A stretch of 52,334 nucleotides of DNA from an uncultured Ruminococcus sp. Lineage in GTDB: Bacteria > Bacillota > Clostridia > Oscillospirales > Acutalibacteraceae. The position numbers and the translations under genes are program-made. The notes under the pieces are model-generated. The model did no database searches. It was not told the DNA's origin and worked only from the letters and a program-made list of their open reading frames with translations. The first letter of the stretch is position 1; every line of letters starts with the position of its first letter. Below, piece after piece: positions 23,417-33,007 of this stretch. The stretch covers positions 1-52,334 of the forward strand of contig CACZYF010000007.1 of assembly GCA_902785355.1 (NCBI GenBank). Reading direction: 5' to 3'.

Positions 23417-25717
23417 TCAGGTATTGAACATGGAGAACATTCTGCCGAAGCTCTCGAAAGCCGCTTCGCTGCCGCCGACATAGTTGCCGGGGTAGTAGTA
23501 GGCGTAGACGAGGCAGATATTGACGAAGAGAGAAGCAAACATCGAGATCAGGAGGATATGCTCGTAGATACGCTTTGCATCCTTGCCGCGCAGGTTACGG
23601 TAGAACAGGAACATCACGAACAGCGCGCAGGTCAGCATCTCCCACGCAAAGTCCATCATGTAGCGTACGCCGTAGCCGGACTCCCAGATCGAGGCGATGA
23701 TGATGAACGGCGCGATGATCGCCACAGCGCAGAACAGGATCGCAGCAGTCTTACGTTTGCTTTTATCGACGTATTTCAGCGCGAAGGGTGAAGCAAAGAG
23801 GAAGAACATCGGCAGCGCACGGTACAGCAGACCGCAGCCGTTGTCTGTTGCGACGAAGTAGTAGCCGTTGACGCCGAGCTTCGACAGCGTGGTGGTGACG
23901 TAGGGGAATTCCCCTTGGAACGACGGCGGAGCGAGCAGATAATCGAAGAAGCCGATCGCCGCGAGCTGCGGGTGGAACTCGGTATGGGTGAAGTCGTTGA
24001 TCGTCAGCGAGTACGCGATACCGAAATCGGTGAATGAGCCGAACCGTGCGTGATTATAGAGCATCTGGGCGCCGCCGATGATCGCGAACGGCAGCAGGGC
24101 GCACAGCAGATAGGTGATATAGGCTTTTTTCTCGCTCTTAGTCTTCTTGAGTTTGAGTACGCCGACGATGATGAAGATCACCGCCACGACGCACCAGATC
24201 GCCGTGGTCGGACGGCAGGTCACGGCGATCGCGAGGAACAGCGACGACAGCGCCGCTCTCAGCGGGCTGATTGCTTCCTTGTCGTCACCGATCACATTGG
24301 ACGCGACGAGGAAGTAAGCGCCCAGTACCGTGAAGCAGAAGCCCGAGCTCTGGGCGATCTCGTAGAAGTTCGCCATCACCGTGCAGTACCACACGCCGCA
24401 TGCCGCGTAAACCATGATGAGTGCCGCTGTGTACATCGACAGCGGGATATCCTTGAAGAATTTCTTCATCAGCTTGAAGAAGGTCATCCCGAGGAAGATC
24501 AGCGCGATCGTGTTGAAGATCAGCACGCTGACCAGCGAGGGGAAGTAGTGCCCGGTGATTAGGTGATAGGGGAGATACAGCAGAATCACTGGCCCGATGC
24601 CGTAGTAGGAGTAGTATTTGCCGTTATAGAGGACGTGATCCCACTTCGCGTCGATATTCTGCTCGGTACGCGCCGACCAGTCATAAGGATTCTCCATGTT
24701 CAGCAGCGCGTCGTTGGGCGTATCTTTCAGTTCTACGTGTCCCGATTCAAACGCGTCGACCAGTTCCTGAGTGATCTGGTTGCCGCTGTTCATGTTAAAA
24801 TCGCTTTTCAGGTTGATATTGACGGAGGACAGCACCATCGAGATCAGCACGACTGCGATGATCAATACGGCTGTGATCGCCTTGGTATTGTACAGCTGAC
24901 TGCCGATGGGAGTACGGAATTTTACGCTTCTCTTGAAGAGATAGACAAACATCACGCCCAGCGTGATCAGAAGGAACCTTAAGATGGAGAAGTGCGTCGG
25001 ATAGTCCTCGTTGAAGCTGACGGAGCGCAGGGTGACGGTGTTCTTATCGAGACCCGAGAGGTTGATCTTCAGCTTGCTGACCTTGCCCGAGAAGTCACAG
25101 ACGATGTATTTGGTCGCCTCGATCTTGTTGAATACCGAGCCTTGAACCAGACCCTGACGCATGTAGTACGAGGCGTTGGTCTCGTCCGCAAAATCGATGC
25201 TGTAGTCGGTCTTGTAGGCGGAGCCTTCGACGTCGAGCTTGATGACGCCGATCTTCTGACCGAGAGCGGGGAATTCGATGGTAGCGGAATCGCCGTTGCT
25301 GACATATCCGCTGCCCGAGGGAGTCATCCCGGTGATCGTCGCCGTATTCAGATCAGGGGCGTTCTTCTCATAGCCGCCCTTCCAGAGGTGGTAGCTGTTG
25401 AGGTTGAAGCAGACCGCTTCGATCAGCAGAACGACCAGCATCGCCTTCGCCATGTAGCCGACGAGCGCTTTTACGCCGTCTTTCTTACAACGAGCGGTAA
25501 GCAGCTCGGACAGTGCGAAGCTGATGATCGTTACGACCGCGACCCCTACGCCCAGCTCGCGCAGGTAGGGCGCGGCGATCCCCGCGATCAGCGAGAATAC
25601 GACCGTGGCGCCGCAGGATGCGTAGCGCACGATCTTCGTGAACCTCCGTTCCTTGATGATACTCGCGACCGCAAATACCAACAGCGACAGAAGTGCTAAG
25701 ATAAAGATGAATTTCAT
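23417..25717 (-). CDS. Large polytopic membrane protein, possible glycosyltransferase
   Basis: 766 residues with about thirteen hydrophobic segments. An N-terminal block of four is followed by a soluble, beta-rich extracellular domain (roughly residues 120-245). A second block comes next, in which the loop 'VLYNGKYYSYYGIGPVILLYLPYHL' follows a polar stretch rich in Asp and Asn. This layout resembles PMT/GT-C-like membrane enzymes of Clostridia, usually left as hypothetical. AGGAGG lies 6 bases before the ATG. It converges with the GT-C gene at 21708, so the two may form a surface glycan locus. Function is inference. Confidence 0.7.
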   Translation of the reverse strand: MKFIFILALLSLLVFAVASIIKERRFTKIVRYASCGATVVFSLIAGIAAPYLRELGVGVAVVTIISFALSELLTARCKKDGVKALVGYMAKAMLVVLLIEAVCFNLNSYHLWKGGYEKNAPDLNTATITGMTPSGSGYVSNGDSATIEFPALGQKIGVIKLDVEGSAYKTDYSIDFADETNASYYMRQGLVQGSVFNKIEATKYIVCDFSGKVSKLKINLSGLDKNTVTLRSVSFNEDYPTHFSILRFLLITLGVMFVYLFKRSVKFRTPIGSQLYNTKAITAVLIIAVVLISMVLSSVNINLKSDFNMNSGNQITQELVDAFESGHVELKDTPNDALLNMENPYDWSARTEQNIDAKWDHVLYNGKYYSYYGIGPVILLYLPYHLITGHYFPSLVSVLIFNTIALIFLGMTFFKLMKKFFKDIPLSMYTAALIMVYAACGVWYCTVMANFYEIAQSSGFCFTVLGAYFLVASNVIGDDKEAISPLRAALSSLFLAIAVTCRPTTAIWCVVAVIFIIVGVLKLKKTKSEKKAYITYLLCALLPFAIIGGAQMLYNHARFGSFTDFGIAYSLTINDFTHTEFHPQLAAIGFFDYLLAPPSFQGEFPYVTTTLSKLGVNGYYFVATDNGCGLLYRALPMFFLFASPFALKYVDKSKRKTAAILFCAVAIIAPFIIIASIWESGYGVRYMMDFAWEMLTCALFVMFLFYRNLRGKDAKRIYEHILLISMFASLFVNICLVYAYYYPGNYVGGSEAAFESFGRMFSMFNT

Positions 25718-25746
25718 ATGATCCTCCTAAGATGATATGATAGGTA

Positions 25747-26553
25747 TTACAAAAACAATTCGGGATGCATGCGCGCGTAATGAAAGATGTATTGCTGGGC
25801 GATCCCCGCGTATTCGCCGAACGCCGAGATCTCGGTATCGGGGAACAGCGCCGCCATGGCGCGTTTCATCCATACATCCATCGGGAATCCGTCCAGACGA
25901 TGAAGTCCGTACAGCAGAACGCAGTCGGCGACCTTTATACCCACGCCCGTGATCTGCGTCAGCGCTTCACGAGCCTCGTTATAGGGCAGTTGTCGGATCG
26001 CCTCGAGGTCGATCGTTCCGTCCGCGACCTTCTGTGCCGCGTCGATGATGTAGCGGTGACGAAAGCCTGCGCGGATAGGGGAGAGGTCGTCGGGCGTGAG
26101 CGCCGCCAGCCGTTCGGCAGTCGGAAAAGCGTACCGACCGTCGGAGATCTGCTCGCCGAAGCTCTCGCACAGTCGTTGCACGATCCCCGTGATGCGCTTG
26201 ATGTTATTGTTCTGTGAGATGATGAAGCTGATCAGCGCTTCAAACGGCTCCTGACGCAGGATGCGTATGCCGGGCGCATAAGCGGCGGCGTCGGAAAGCA
26301 CCGGATGGATCGCCGATAGCTCCCGCTTGATCGCGCTGTAGTCAAGGTCGAGATCGAAGTAATCCCGCCACATGGCGCGGTCATCCTCATTGGCGCCGTC
26401 GAGGATCAGTCTGTCGCCTTCTACCCTCGCAGACGCGACCTTGCCGCGCACCACGCCGGTGAAGCTGCCGTCCTTCTGCTCACGCCAGCGGAAGCACTGA
26501 CCGCAGTCCAGCGTTTCTTTCAGATCCAGATCGGTAATGTGTTCAAAAACCAT
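25747..26553 (-). CDS. ogg: 8-oxoguanine DNA glycosylase/AP lyase
   Basis: 268 residues. N-terminal OGG domain with 'LKETLDCGQCFRW', then the helix-hairpin-helix GPD fold: 'FISQNNNIKRITGIVQRLCE', the hairpin 'ITGVGIKVADCVLLYGL' with the Schiff-base lysine and the catalytic Asp in 'FPMDVWMKR'. Removes 8-oxoG opposite C and nicks the strand. Length and motif order match the bacterial OGG1-like family better than MutY or Nth (no Fe-S cysteines). Monocistronic, facing away from the DUF6062 gene. Confidence 0.93.
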   Translation of the reverse strand: MVFEHITDLDLKETLDCGQCFRWREQKDGSFTGVVRGKVASARVEGDRLILDGANEDDRAMWRDYFDLDLDYSAIKRELSAIHPVLSDAAAYAPGIRILRQEPFEALISFIISQNNNIKRITGIVQRLCESFGEQISDGRYAFPTAERLAALTPDDLSPIRAGFRHRYIIDAAQKVADGTIDLEAIRQLPYNEAREALTQITGVGIKVADCVLLYGLHRLDGFPMDVWMKRAMAALFPDTEISAFGEYAGIAQQYIFHYARMHPELFL

Positions 26554-26670
26554 ATGACAAATTGTCCTGTATAAAATTCAAAATAAGTATATCATATTCA
26601 TTTGCAATATGCTATAATAATTTAAAATAATTTCGCAGACAACCGCTGACGACGTTTACAGGAGGTAGCT

Positions 26671-27372
26671 ATGAAGCCGAATATCACCACCATTCCGATC
26701 ACCGATCTATTCACCGAGACCGACGGCTGTCCGATCTGCCGCATGCATCGCATGATCGAGTCCCAGTATGTGGAGTACATCACCGGCGCGGCGATGATGG
26801 CGCCCGACGTGCGTGTCCAGACCAACAAGACCGGCTTTTGTCACCGTCATTTCTCGATGATGGTCAACACGGGACCCCGCCTGTCGAACGCCCTTCTGCT
26901 CCAGACCCATATCGACGAGTTGAGGAAAAAGGTATTTCCGAAGAAGAAAACCGACGCACCCGATAAGAAGATGCTTGCAGCGATCCGTGAGAACGACGGT
27001 ACCTGCTATGTCTGCGACCGTATCGAGCGTGATATCCTTCATCTTCTCGCTACCGTCTACGTCCAGTACGGCTCCGATCCCGCCTTCCGCGAGCAGTACC
27101 GTGCTCAGGACTTTATCTGCCTCGATCACTATGCGCTGGTGATGTCGAGCGTGAACAAGAAGGCGATGGATAAAAAGACCCTCGCTGATTTTTACGATGC
27201 GACCAATACGCTCTCGAAGGATTATATGGATACCCTTTATGACGATGTGACCCACTTCACCACCATGTTCGATTACCGTAACGCAGGCGGCGATTACAAG
27301 AACAGCAAGGACGCCATCGAGCGCAGTGTGACCTTCCTGACCTCTTATCCGGTCGATGAAAGCTTGAAATAA
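26671..27372 (+). CDS. DUF6062 family protein
   Basis: 233 residues, cytoplasmic. Two Cys pairs, 'GCPICRMHRMIE' near the N-terminus and 'GTCYVCDRIERDI' in the middle, each followed by a Cys-His element ('GFCHRHFSMM' and 'FICLDHYALV'). This repeated CxxC...CxxH pattern suggests two metal sites. The family is common in gut Clostridia and has no known function. AGGAGG lies 6 bases before the ATG. Ended by the hairpin at 27389. Confidence 0.82.
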   Translation: MKPNITTIPITDLFTETDGCPICRMHRMIESQYVEYITGAAMMAPDVRVQTNKTGFCHRHFSMMVNTGPRLSNALLLQTHIDELRKKVFPKKKTDAPDKKMLAAIRENDGTCYVCDRIERDILHLLATVYVQYGSDPAFREQYRAQDFICLDHYALVMSSVNKKAMDKKTLADFYDATNTLSKDYMDTLYDDVTHFTTMFDYRNAGGDYKNSKDAIERSVTFLTSYPVDESLK

Positions 27373-27388
27373 CCTTTAACAGACGCAG

Positions 27389-27417
27389 AAAAGGCTGACC
27401 GCCCGGTCAGCCTTTTT
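27389..27417. terminator. Bidirectional terminator
   Basis: AAAAGGCTGACC-gcc-CGGTCAGCCTTTTT between convergent genes; U-runs on both strands. Confidence 0.85.
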
Positions 27418-27431
27418 ATGTTGGAACAGCT

Positions 27432-27896
27432 TTATTTCAGACCGGCTTCGCTGCGATAGATCGCCGTGATCTGCTCCGCCTTGTCGGACACGATCATCGA
27501 GACATACAGACCGTTCTGTTGAACGGAGCACTTCTCGATCATCGCTGCCTGCTCGGGGTTATAGCTCTTGTTCTGGTCGAGCTTCGCCTTGTAGCGGTTC
27601 TCGAGCTTTTCCTTGACGGTTGCGGCGCTGGCATCATCGACCGCCTTGACCAGTACGATCTCCTCCTGCTCCACGCCGGAGGAATTGACGCAACCCGCAA
27701 ACTCAGCCGCCATGTCGGAGGTGATGCCGTAGTAGCGCTCCATCAGGCTGATATCGTTCAGCTCCGTTACATTCTCAAAGCCGACCTGCGCCTTGATGTC
27801 ATTGTAGACATCGGTCAGCGGCTTTGCGTCAGATTTGCCGCAGGCACAGCACAGTACCATGACGACCGCCAGTAAGAGGATCAGTATTTTTTTCAT
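27432..27896 (-). CDS. DUF4358 lipoprotein
   Basis: 154 residues with an N-terminal lipoprotein signal ending in a lipobox 'LCCACGKSD' (lipidated Cys about residue 19). The mature part is one DUF4358 domain: 'PLTDVYNDIKAQVGFENV', a 'MERYYGITSDMAAEF' segment and a helical end rich in Lys/Glu. Such proteins sit on the outer face of the membrane in Clostridia; role unknown. The start ATG is preceded by AAGGAAA. Confidence 0.85.
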   Translation of the reverse strand: MKKILILLLAVVMVLCCACGKSDAKPLTDVYNDIKAQVGFENVTELNDISLMERYYGITSDMAAEFAGCVNSSGVEQEEIVLVKAVDDASAATVKEKLENRYKAKLDQNKSYNPEQAAMIEKCSVQQNGLYVSMIVSDKAEQITAIYRSEAGLK

Positions 27897-28065
27897 ATCC
27901 GTTTCCTTTCTCGATGCAATACGTGATCAGAAAAATGTGACAGGATTTTTCTTGATTCACTGTATTTCGACTGATTTCGTTCTCATATAATAACACAACA
28001 GAATTCGAAAATCCATAGTTTCAGTTGAAAAATCTGACAAAAATCCTCTATTCTGGTTGTGGAAA

Positions 28066-28102
28066 ACGCCAAAACACAGGAGGCTCCCTTGCGGAAGCCT
28101 CC
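28066..28102 (-). terminator. Terminator of fba
   Basis: GGAGGCTTCCGCAAGGGAGCCTCC stem-loop followed by TGTGTTTT on the minus strand, 20 bases past the fba stop. Confidence 0.75.
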
Positions 28103-28122
28103 CGATGATTCGGTAATAATGA

Positions 28123-28989
28123 TTAAGCCTTGCCGACGGAGCCGAAGATCTCCATCTTCTCCTTGACCTTCGCCTTGATTGCCTCGGTACCGGGAGCGAG
28201 CAGCTTTCTGGGGTCGAAGCCCTTGCCCTGCTTGTCCTTGCCCGCCTCGATGTAGGCGCGGGTAGCCTCGGCGAACACGAGCTGACATTCAGTGTTGACG
28301 TTGATCTTGCTGACGCCCAGCGAGATCGCCTTCTTGATCATGTCGTCCGGGATACCGGTGCCGCCGTGCAGAACGAGGGGCATGTCGCCGGTCTTCGCCT
28401 GGATCGCGTCGAGGGTCTCGAAGGAGAGACCCGGCCAGTTCTCGGGATATACGCCGTGGATGTTGCCGATGCCGGCAGCCAGCATGGTAACGCCCAGATC
28501 AGCGATCATCTTGCACTCTTCGGGATCAGCGCACTCGCCCATACCGACAACGCCGTCTTCCTCGCCGCCGATGGAGCCGACCTCTGCCTCGATGGACAGA
28601 CCCAGATCGTTACAGATACCGACCAGCTCCTTGGTCTTAGCGATGTTCTCTTCGATCGGATAGTGAGAGCCGTCAAACATGATGGACGAGAAGCCCGCCT
28701 CAATGCACTTCTTAGCGCCTTCGTAGGAGCCGTGATCCAGATGCAGAGCGACCGGAACGGTGATACCGAGCTCTTCGATCATCGCGGTAACCATACCGAC
28801 GACGGTCTTGTAGCCGCACATGTACTTGCCTGCGCCCTCGGATACGCCGAGGATGACGGGGGACTTGAGTTCCTCAGCGGTCAGCAGGATCGCCTTGGTC
28901 CACTCGAGGTTGTTGATGTTGAACTGACCGACAGCATAATGGCCGGCCTTTGCTTTGGTGAGCATTTCTTTCGCGTTTACTAACGGCAT
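28123..28989 (-). CDS. fba: Fructose-1,6-bisphosphate aldolase, class II
   Basis: Zinc aldolase of glycolysis, splitting fructose 1,6-bisphosphate to DHAP and glyceraldehyde 3-phosphate. 288 residues, FbaA/GatY family. Zinc and catalytic residues are seen in 'ALHLDHGSYE' (Asp and His), 'VGSIGGEEDGV', 'AAGIGNIHGVYP' and 'LVLHGGTGIPDDMI'; the phosphate loop 'SKINVNTECQ' is present. GGAGG before the ATG. Codon use looks strongly biased, in line with high expression. Tagatose-bisphosphate aldolase is the alternative in this family; no other tagatose gene is near. Confidence 0.94.
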   Translation of the reverse strand: MPLVNAKEMLTKAKAGHYAVGQFNINNLEWTKAILLTAEELKSPVILGVSEGAGKYMCGYKTVVGMVTAMIEELGITVPVALHLDHGSYEGAKKCIEAGFSSIMFDGSHYPIEENIAKTKELVGICNDLGLSIEAEVGSIGGEEDGVVGMGECADPEECKMIADLGVTMLAAGIGNIHGVYPENWPGLSFETLDAIQAKTGDMPLVLHGGTGIPDDMIKKAISLGVSKINVNTECQLVFAEATRAYIEAGKDKQGKGFDPRKLLAPGTEAIKAKVKEKMEIFGSVGKA

Positions 28990-29133
28990 AATAATTCCTC
29001 CTTAATGGATGTTTAAATGAATAGCCTTCATCATATTATATTATATCATTGTTTTGTGCAATTAGCAATACGCAAAAAGAAATATTTGCTAAATATATGG
29101 CATATTGCGAAATAATAATTGAACTGTAGCGGG

Positions 29134-29162
29134 TTGATTCTCTATGCTGTTTGGATTATAAT
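29134..29162 (+). promoter_or_regulatory. Promoter of the tautomerase-ddl genes
   Basis: TTGATT (29134-29139), 17-base spacer, TATAAT (29157-29162), 50 bases upstream of the tautomerase start codon. Confidence 0.75.
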
Positions 29163-29212
29163 ATATAGAATAGGGCAAAGCCGGACTTTGCCGATGTAAA
29201 GGAGGATTCACT

Positions 29213-29554
29213 ATGCCTTTTATCAATGCTAAATTTTCCGCTCCCGTTTCCGCTGAGAAGGAGAAGGAGCTCAAATCCGCCCTCGGCGAGGCGATCACCC
29301 TGCTCGGTAAGTCCGAGCGTTACCTGATGGTTGAGATCGAGGACAACCGCCGTTTGTACTTCGGCGGCGATAACAGCGCTCCGATCGCATTCTTTGACGT
29401 AAGCCTGCTCCACTCCGCTCCCCGTGCAAGCTACGAGAAGCTGACCGCTCGGCTCTGTGAGATCGCCAAGGATACGATGGATGTAGACGGCTCCAATGTT
29501 TATGTCAAGTTTGAAGAAACCGAGAACTGGGGCTACGACAGCTTCATGTTTTAG
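29213..29554 (+). CDS. MIF-like tautomerase
   Basis: 113 residues, starting Met-Pro-Phe, so that Pro becomes the N-terminal catalytic base after Met removal. The order of motifs 'PFINAKFS', 'LGKSERYLMVEIEDN', 'FDVSLLHSAP' and 'VYVKFEETENWGYDSFMF' follows macrophage migration inhibitory factor (the 'NWG' near the end is typical). Likely a keto-enol tautomerase of phenylpyruvate type; natural substrate unknown. AAGGAGG precedes the ATG. 12 bases separate it from ddl, so the two are probably co-transcribed. Confidence 0.88.
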   Translation: MPFINAKFSAPVSAEKEKELKSALGEAITLLGKSERYLMVEIEDNRRLYFGGDNSAPIAFFDVSLLHSAPRASYEKLTARLCEIAKDTMDVDGSNVYVKFEETENWGYDSFMF

Positions 29555-29566
29555 GAGGTAATATAA

Positions 29567-30610
29567 ATGAGAATTGCAGTATTGGCAGGAGGACTTTCCT
29601 CCGAGCGTGACGTGTCGATCCTGTCCGGCTCCAAGATCGCGCAGGCTCTGCGTACCAAGGGACATCAGGTCGCGCTGATCGACATCTATATGGGCTATGA
29701 AGCGGATGACTTCGACGCCGATAGGCTTTTTGAAGAGAATTATGATTTTACCACGAATGCCGCGATCGCCGAGGAAGCGCCGGATATTGAAAAAGTGAAG
29801 AAAAGCCGTAAAAATCAATCGAATGATTATTTCGGCGACCATGTGATCGAGCTGTGTAAGGCGGCGGATATCACCTTCCTCGGACTTCACGGCGGCGAGG
29901 GAGAGGACGGCTCCGTGCAGGCTGCTTTAAAGCTCTACGGTATCAAATATACCGGCTCAGACAGCCTCGGTGCGGCGATCGCGATGCACAAGGGCGTGAC
30001 CAAGGGTATTTTCCTCAATTCAAACGTCCCCACCCCGAAGAGCAAGCTGTATAAGCGTGAGTTCATGGGCGAGGGCTATCTCGACAGCTGGACGTCATTC
30101 CCCTGCGTTGTCAAGCCCTGTTCCGCGGGTTCCTCTGTCGGCGTACAGATCGTCGCTGACCGCGAGCAGTTCGTCGCCGCAGTCGGCGCTTCGTTCCGAT
30201 ATGACGACGATGTGTTGGTCGAAGAGTATATCAAGGGACGCGAGTTCTCCGTCGGTATCCTCGGCGGCAAGGCGCTTCCTGTTATCGAGATTATCCCCAA
30301 GTCGGGATGGTATGATTACGCCAATAAGTACCAGGAGGGCGCGACCGAAGAGATCTGCCCTGCCGAGCTTGATGAGAAGATCGCCGAGAAGATGCAGCGC
30401 GAGGCGGAGCACGCCTTTGAGATGCTGCGCCTCAAGGTCTACGGCAGAGTCGACTTTCTGCTCGATTCACACAACCGCTTCTACTGCCTGGAGGCGAATA
30501 CCCTGCCCGGCATGACGCCGATGTCCCTGCTTCCGCAGGAGGCAGCCGCCGCAGGTATCGCTTATCCCGAACTGTGTGAGAAGATCATCGAACTGTCTTT
30601 AGAAAAGTAA
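29567..30610 (+). CDS. ddl: D-alanine--D-alanine ligase
   Basis: Makes the D-Ala-D-Ala dipeptide for peptidoglycan. 347 residues, ATP-grasp fold: 'GGLSSERDVSILSG' opening, 'LHGGEGEDGSVQA', 'KPCSAGSSVGVQIV', 'VEEYIKGREFSVGIL' and 'CLEANTLPGMTP'. Slightly long because of an insert at about residues 50-85 ('IEKVKKSRKNQSND'). The omega-loop residue pattern is the D-Ala type, not the D-Lac/D-Ser resistance type, as far as can be judged. Followed by murF, its direct pathway successor. AGGAGG before the ATG. Confidence 0.95.
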   Translation: MRIAVLAGGLSSERDVSILSGSKIAQALRTKGHQVALIDIYMGYEADDFDADRLFEENYDFTTNAAIAEEAPDIEKVKKSRKNQSNDYFGDHVIELCKAADITFLGLHGGEGEDGSVQAALKLYGIKYTGSDSLGAAIAMHKGVTKGIFLNSNVPTPKSKLYKREFMGEGYLDSWTSFPCVVKPCSAGSSVGVQIVADREQFVAAVGASFRYDDDVLVEEYIKGREFSVGILGGKALPVIEIIPKSGWYDYANKYQEGATEEICPAELDEKIAEKMQREAEHAFEMLRLKVYGRVDFLLDSHNRFYCLEANTLPGMTPMSLLPQEAAAAGIAYPELCEKIIELSLEK

Positions 30611-30703
30611 TATTTGGATAGCGGTTAACGGATAACGGTTAACGGCGGCGGGAAACGCTTTACTCTATGGCACTGTATCATTGCCCGAGCGCAGCGAGAA
30701 ACC

Positions 30704-30745
30704 TTCACCGTTCACCATTCACCATTCACCATTCACCGTTCTCCG
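30704..30745 (+). repeat. Tandem heptamer repeat TTCACCR
   Basis: Six head-to-tail copies of seven bases (TTCACCG, three TTCACCA, TTCACCG, TTCTCCG) in the ddl-murF gap. Just upstream, GGTTAACGG occurs twice around ATAAC at 30622-30642. The repeat ends 17 bases before the murF start and could change leader length by slippage. Confidence 0.8.
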
Positions 30746-30761
30746 ATTTCCGGAGGAAATC

Positions 30762-32096
30762 ATGAAACCCATTACCTTACGCGAGGTCGCGGCAGCCTGT
30801 AACGGTACGCTGCACGGCGACCCTGAGATACAGATCACCTCGATCGTGACCGACAGCCGACAGGCGAAAGCAGGCTCGCTGTTCGCCGCGATCCGCGGTG
30901 CGCGCGCCGACGGTCACCGTTTCATCCCGATGACGGTGGAGCAGGGCGCGGCATGTGCGCTGTGCGAAGAAGCACCCGAGGTCGATGCCCCTTATATTCT
31001 TGTCGAATCGACGCTTGTAGCCTTGAAGGGCATCGCTGCGTACTACCGCTCGCTGTTCACGATCCCGTTTATCGGCATCACCGGCAGCGTCGGCAAGACC
31101 TCGACCAAGGAGTTTATCAGCACCGTTTTGTCGCAGAAGTACAAGGTACATAAAACGAGCGGCAATTTCAATAACGAGCTCGGCGTTCCGATCACCCTGT
31201 TCGGTCTGGAGGAAGACCACGAGGTCGCCGTCATCGAGATGGGGATCTCCGGTTTCGGAGAGATGACCCGTCTGAGCAAGATGGTGCGTCCTGATATCTC
31301 CGTCATTACGAACATCGGTTATTGTCATCTGGAGAACCTCGGCGACCGTGACGGCGTGCTGAAGGCTAAGACCGAGATGTTCACCTACCTTAAGGAGAAC
31401 GGCACGATCATCCTCTGCCATGATGATGATAAGCTTGCGACCGTCACGGAGTATAAGGGTATATATCCGATCTTTTACGGTACGGGGGATGAACCCTTCC
31501 GTGCCGAGAATATTGTCGAAAAAGGCTTTGAAGGTATCGACTGTACCTTGATCCACGACGATATGCGGATCAACGTCACGATTCCGACTATGGGACGTCA
31601 CAACGTCCTCAACGCATTGTGTGCAATGGCGGTCGGCGTTCAGCTCGGACTGACTGCTGATGAGATTCGCCGCGGTCTCGAGAGCTTCCGCAACGTCGGC
31701 GCACGAAACAGGATCATCAGGACGGAAAAGCTGACTGTCATCGACGACAGCTACAACGCCAACCCTACCTCGACCAAGGCGAGCCTGAATACCCTGTCAA
31801 AGCTCAGCGGACGCCGCGTCGCGATACTGGGCGATATGAAGGAGCTGGGCGTTGACGAGCTGAGCCTGCATCACGGAGTCGGCGCACACGCGAAGAAGGC
31901 CGGTATCGACCTGCTGATCGCTGTCGGTCCGCTTTCTAAGGCGACTGCCGAGGGCTACGGTGACGGCGCATACTATTTTGCTGACGTCGAGAGCTGTATC
32001 GCCGCGGTAAACGACCTTTTACAGCCGGGTGATACCGTACTGGTCAAAGCCAGTCACAGCATGCAGTTCGAGAAGATCGTAGAAGCGCTCAAATAG
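30762..32096 (+). CDS. murF: UDP-N-acetylmuramoyl-tripeptide--D-alanyl-D-alanine ligase
   Basis: Adds D-Ala-D-Ala to the muropeptide in the cytoplasm. 444 residues. Mur-ligase order: N-terminal UDP domain ('ITSIVTDSRQAKAGSLFAAI'), ATP loop 'GITGSVGKTSTKEFI', 'SGNFNNELGVPITLF', carbamylated-Lys region, and C-terminal 'DDSYNANPTSTKASL' plus 'LGDMKELG'. The ATG at 30762 has GGAGGAAATC upstream; a longer frame reaching 30681 would translate the heptamer repeat and is rejected. exoA starts 9 bases later. Confidence 0.95.
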   Translation: MKPITLREVAAACNGTLHGDPEIQITSIVTDSRQAKAGSLFAAIRGARADGHRFIPMTVEQGAACALCEEAPEVDAPYILVESTLVALKGIAAYYRSLFTIPFIGITGSVGKTSTKEFISTVLSQKYKVHKTSGNFNNELGVPITLFGLEEDHEVAVIEMGISGFGEMTRLSKMVRPDISVITNIGYCHLENLGDRDGVLKAKTEMFTYLKENGTIILCHDDDKLATVTEYKGIYPIFYGTGDEPFRAENIVEKGFEGIDCTLIHDDMRINVTIPTMGRHNVLNALCAMAVGVQLGLTADEIRRGLESFRNVGARNRIIRTEKLTVIDDSYNANPTSTKASLNTLSKLSGRRVAILGDMKELGVDELSLHHGVGAHAKKAGIDLLIAVGPLSKATAEGYGDGAYYFADVESCIAAVNDLLQPGDTVLVKASHSMQFEKIVEALK

Positions 32097-32105
32097 GAGA
32101 TCACG

Positions 32106-32867
32106 ATGAAATTCATATCATGGAACGTCAACGGTCTGCGCGCCGTTGTAAATAAAGGCTTTGCGGAGATTTTTACCGATTTAGACGCTGATTTCTTCTG
32201 CTTGCAGGAAACTAAATTGCAGGAGGGTCAGATCGATCTTTCCTTCGACGGCTACGAGAGCTACTGGAACTACGCGGAGAAGAAGGGCTATTCCGGTACC
32301 GCGATCTTTACGAAACATACCCCGCTGTCCGTCAGCTACGGCATCGGTATCGAGGAGCACGATCATGAAGGACGTGTGATCACGCTGGAGTACGAGGACT
32401 TCTACCTCGTCACCGTCTATACCCCTAACAGCCAGAATGAGCTTAAAAGGCTCGATTACCGTATGCGCTGGGAGGATGACTTCCTCGCCTATATCCGTAC
32501 GCTTGATGAGAAGAAGCCGGTCATCTACTGCGGCGATCTCAACGTCGCCCATCAGGAGATCGATCTGAAGAATCCCAAGTCCAACCGAAAGAACGCGGGC
32601 TTCACGGATGAAGAGCGTGAGAAGATGACCGTGGTCCTCAGCTCGGGCTTCACCGACAGCTGGCGCAGCCTCAATCCCGACGTCGAGGGCGTCTACTCGT
32701 GGTGGAGCTATCGCTTCAACGCCCGCAAGAACAACGCGGGATGGCGTATCGACTATTTCATCGTATCCGACCGGATCGCCGACAGGATCGAGGACGCAAA
32801 GATCCACACCGATATCCTCGGCTCCGATCACTGTCCCGTCGAGCTGGATATCTCGTTTGATAAATAA
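32106..32867 (+). CDS. exoA: Exodeoxyribonuclease III / AP endonuclease
   Basis: 253 residues of the ExoA/Xth family. Repairs abasic sites left, for example, by the OGG glycosylase encoded in this window. Motifs: '[15 protein letters not shown]', metal-binding '[11 protein letters not shown]', '[10 protein letters not shown]', '[16 protein letters not shown]', '[14 protein letters not shown]', 'WRIDYFIVS' and the final catalytic 'GSDHCPVEL'. All catalytic residues are present. GGAG precedes the ATG; likely co-transcribed with murF. Terminator at 32871. Confidence 0.95.
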   Translation: MKFISWNVNGLRAVVNKGFAEIFTDLDADFFCLQETKLQEGQIDLSFDGYESYWNYAEKKGYSGTAIFTKHTPLSVSYGIGIEEHDHEGRVITLEYEDFYLVTVYTPNSQNELKRLDYRMRWEDDFLAYIRTLDEKKPVIYCGDLNVAHQEIDLKNPKSNRKNAGFTDEEREKMTVVLSSGFTDSWRSLNPDVEGVYSWWSYRFNARKNNAGWRIDYFIVSDRIADRIEDAKIHTDILGSDHCPVELDISFDK

Positions 32868-32870
32868 TCG

Positions 32871-32895
32871 AAAGAGCGCCGACCGGCGCTCTTTT
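32871..32895 (+). terminator. Terminator of ddl-murF-exoA
   Basis: AAAGAGCGCC-gac-CGGCGCTCTTTT directly after the exoA stop. Confidence 0.88.
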
Positions 32896-33007
32896 CTGCA
32901 TTTTATCTGCAATTCTCAGTTTTTGAGAGTGATTTCAATGCTTACGACGTTTACTTTTCAGCCTGTTTTTTGTATCATGATGGCAAGCAATCGAAAAGGA
33001 GAACATC

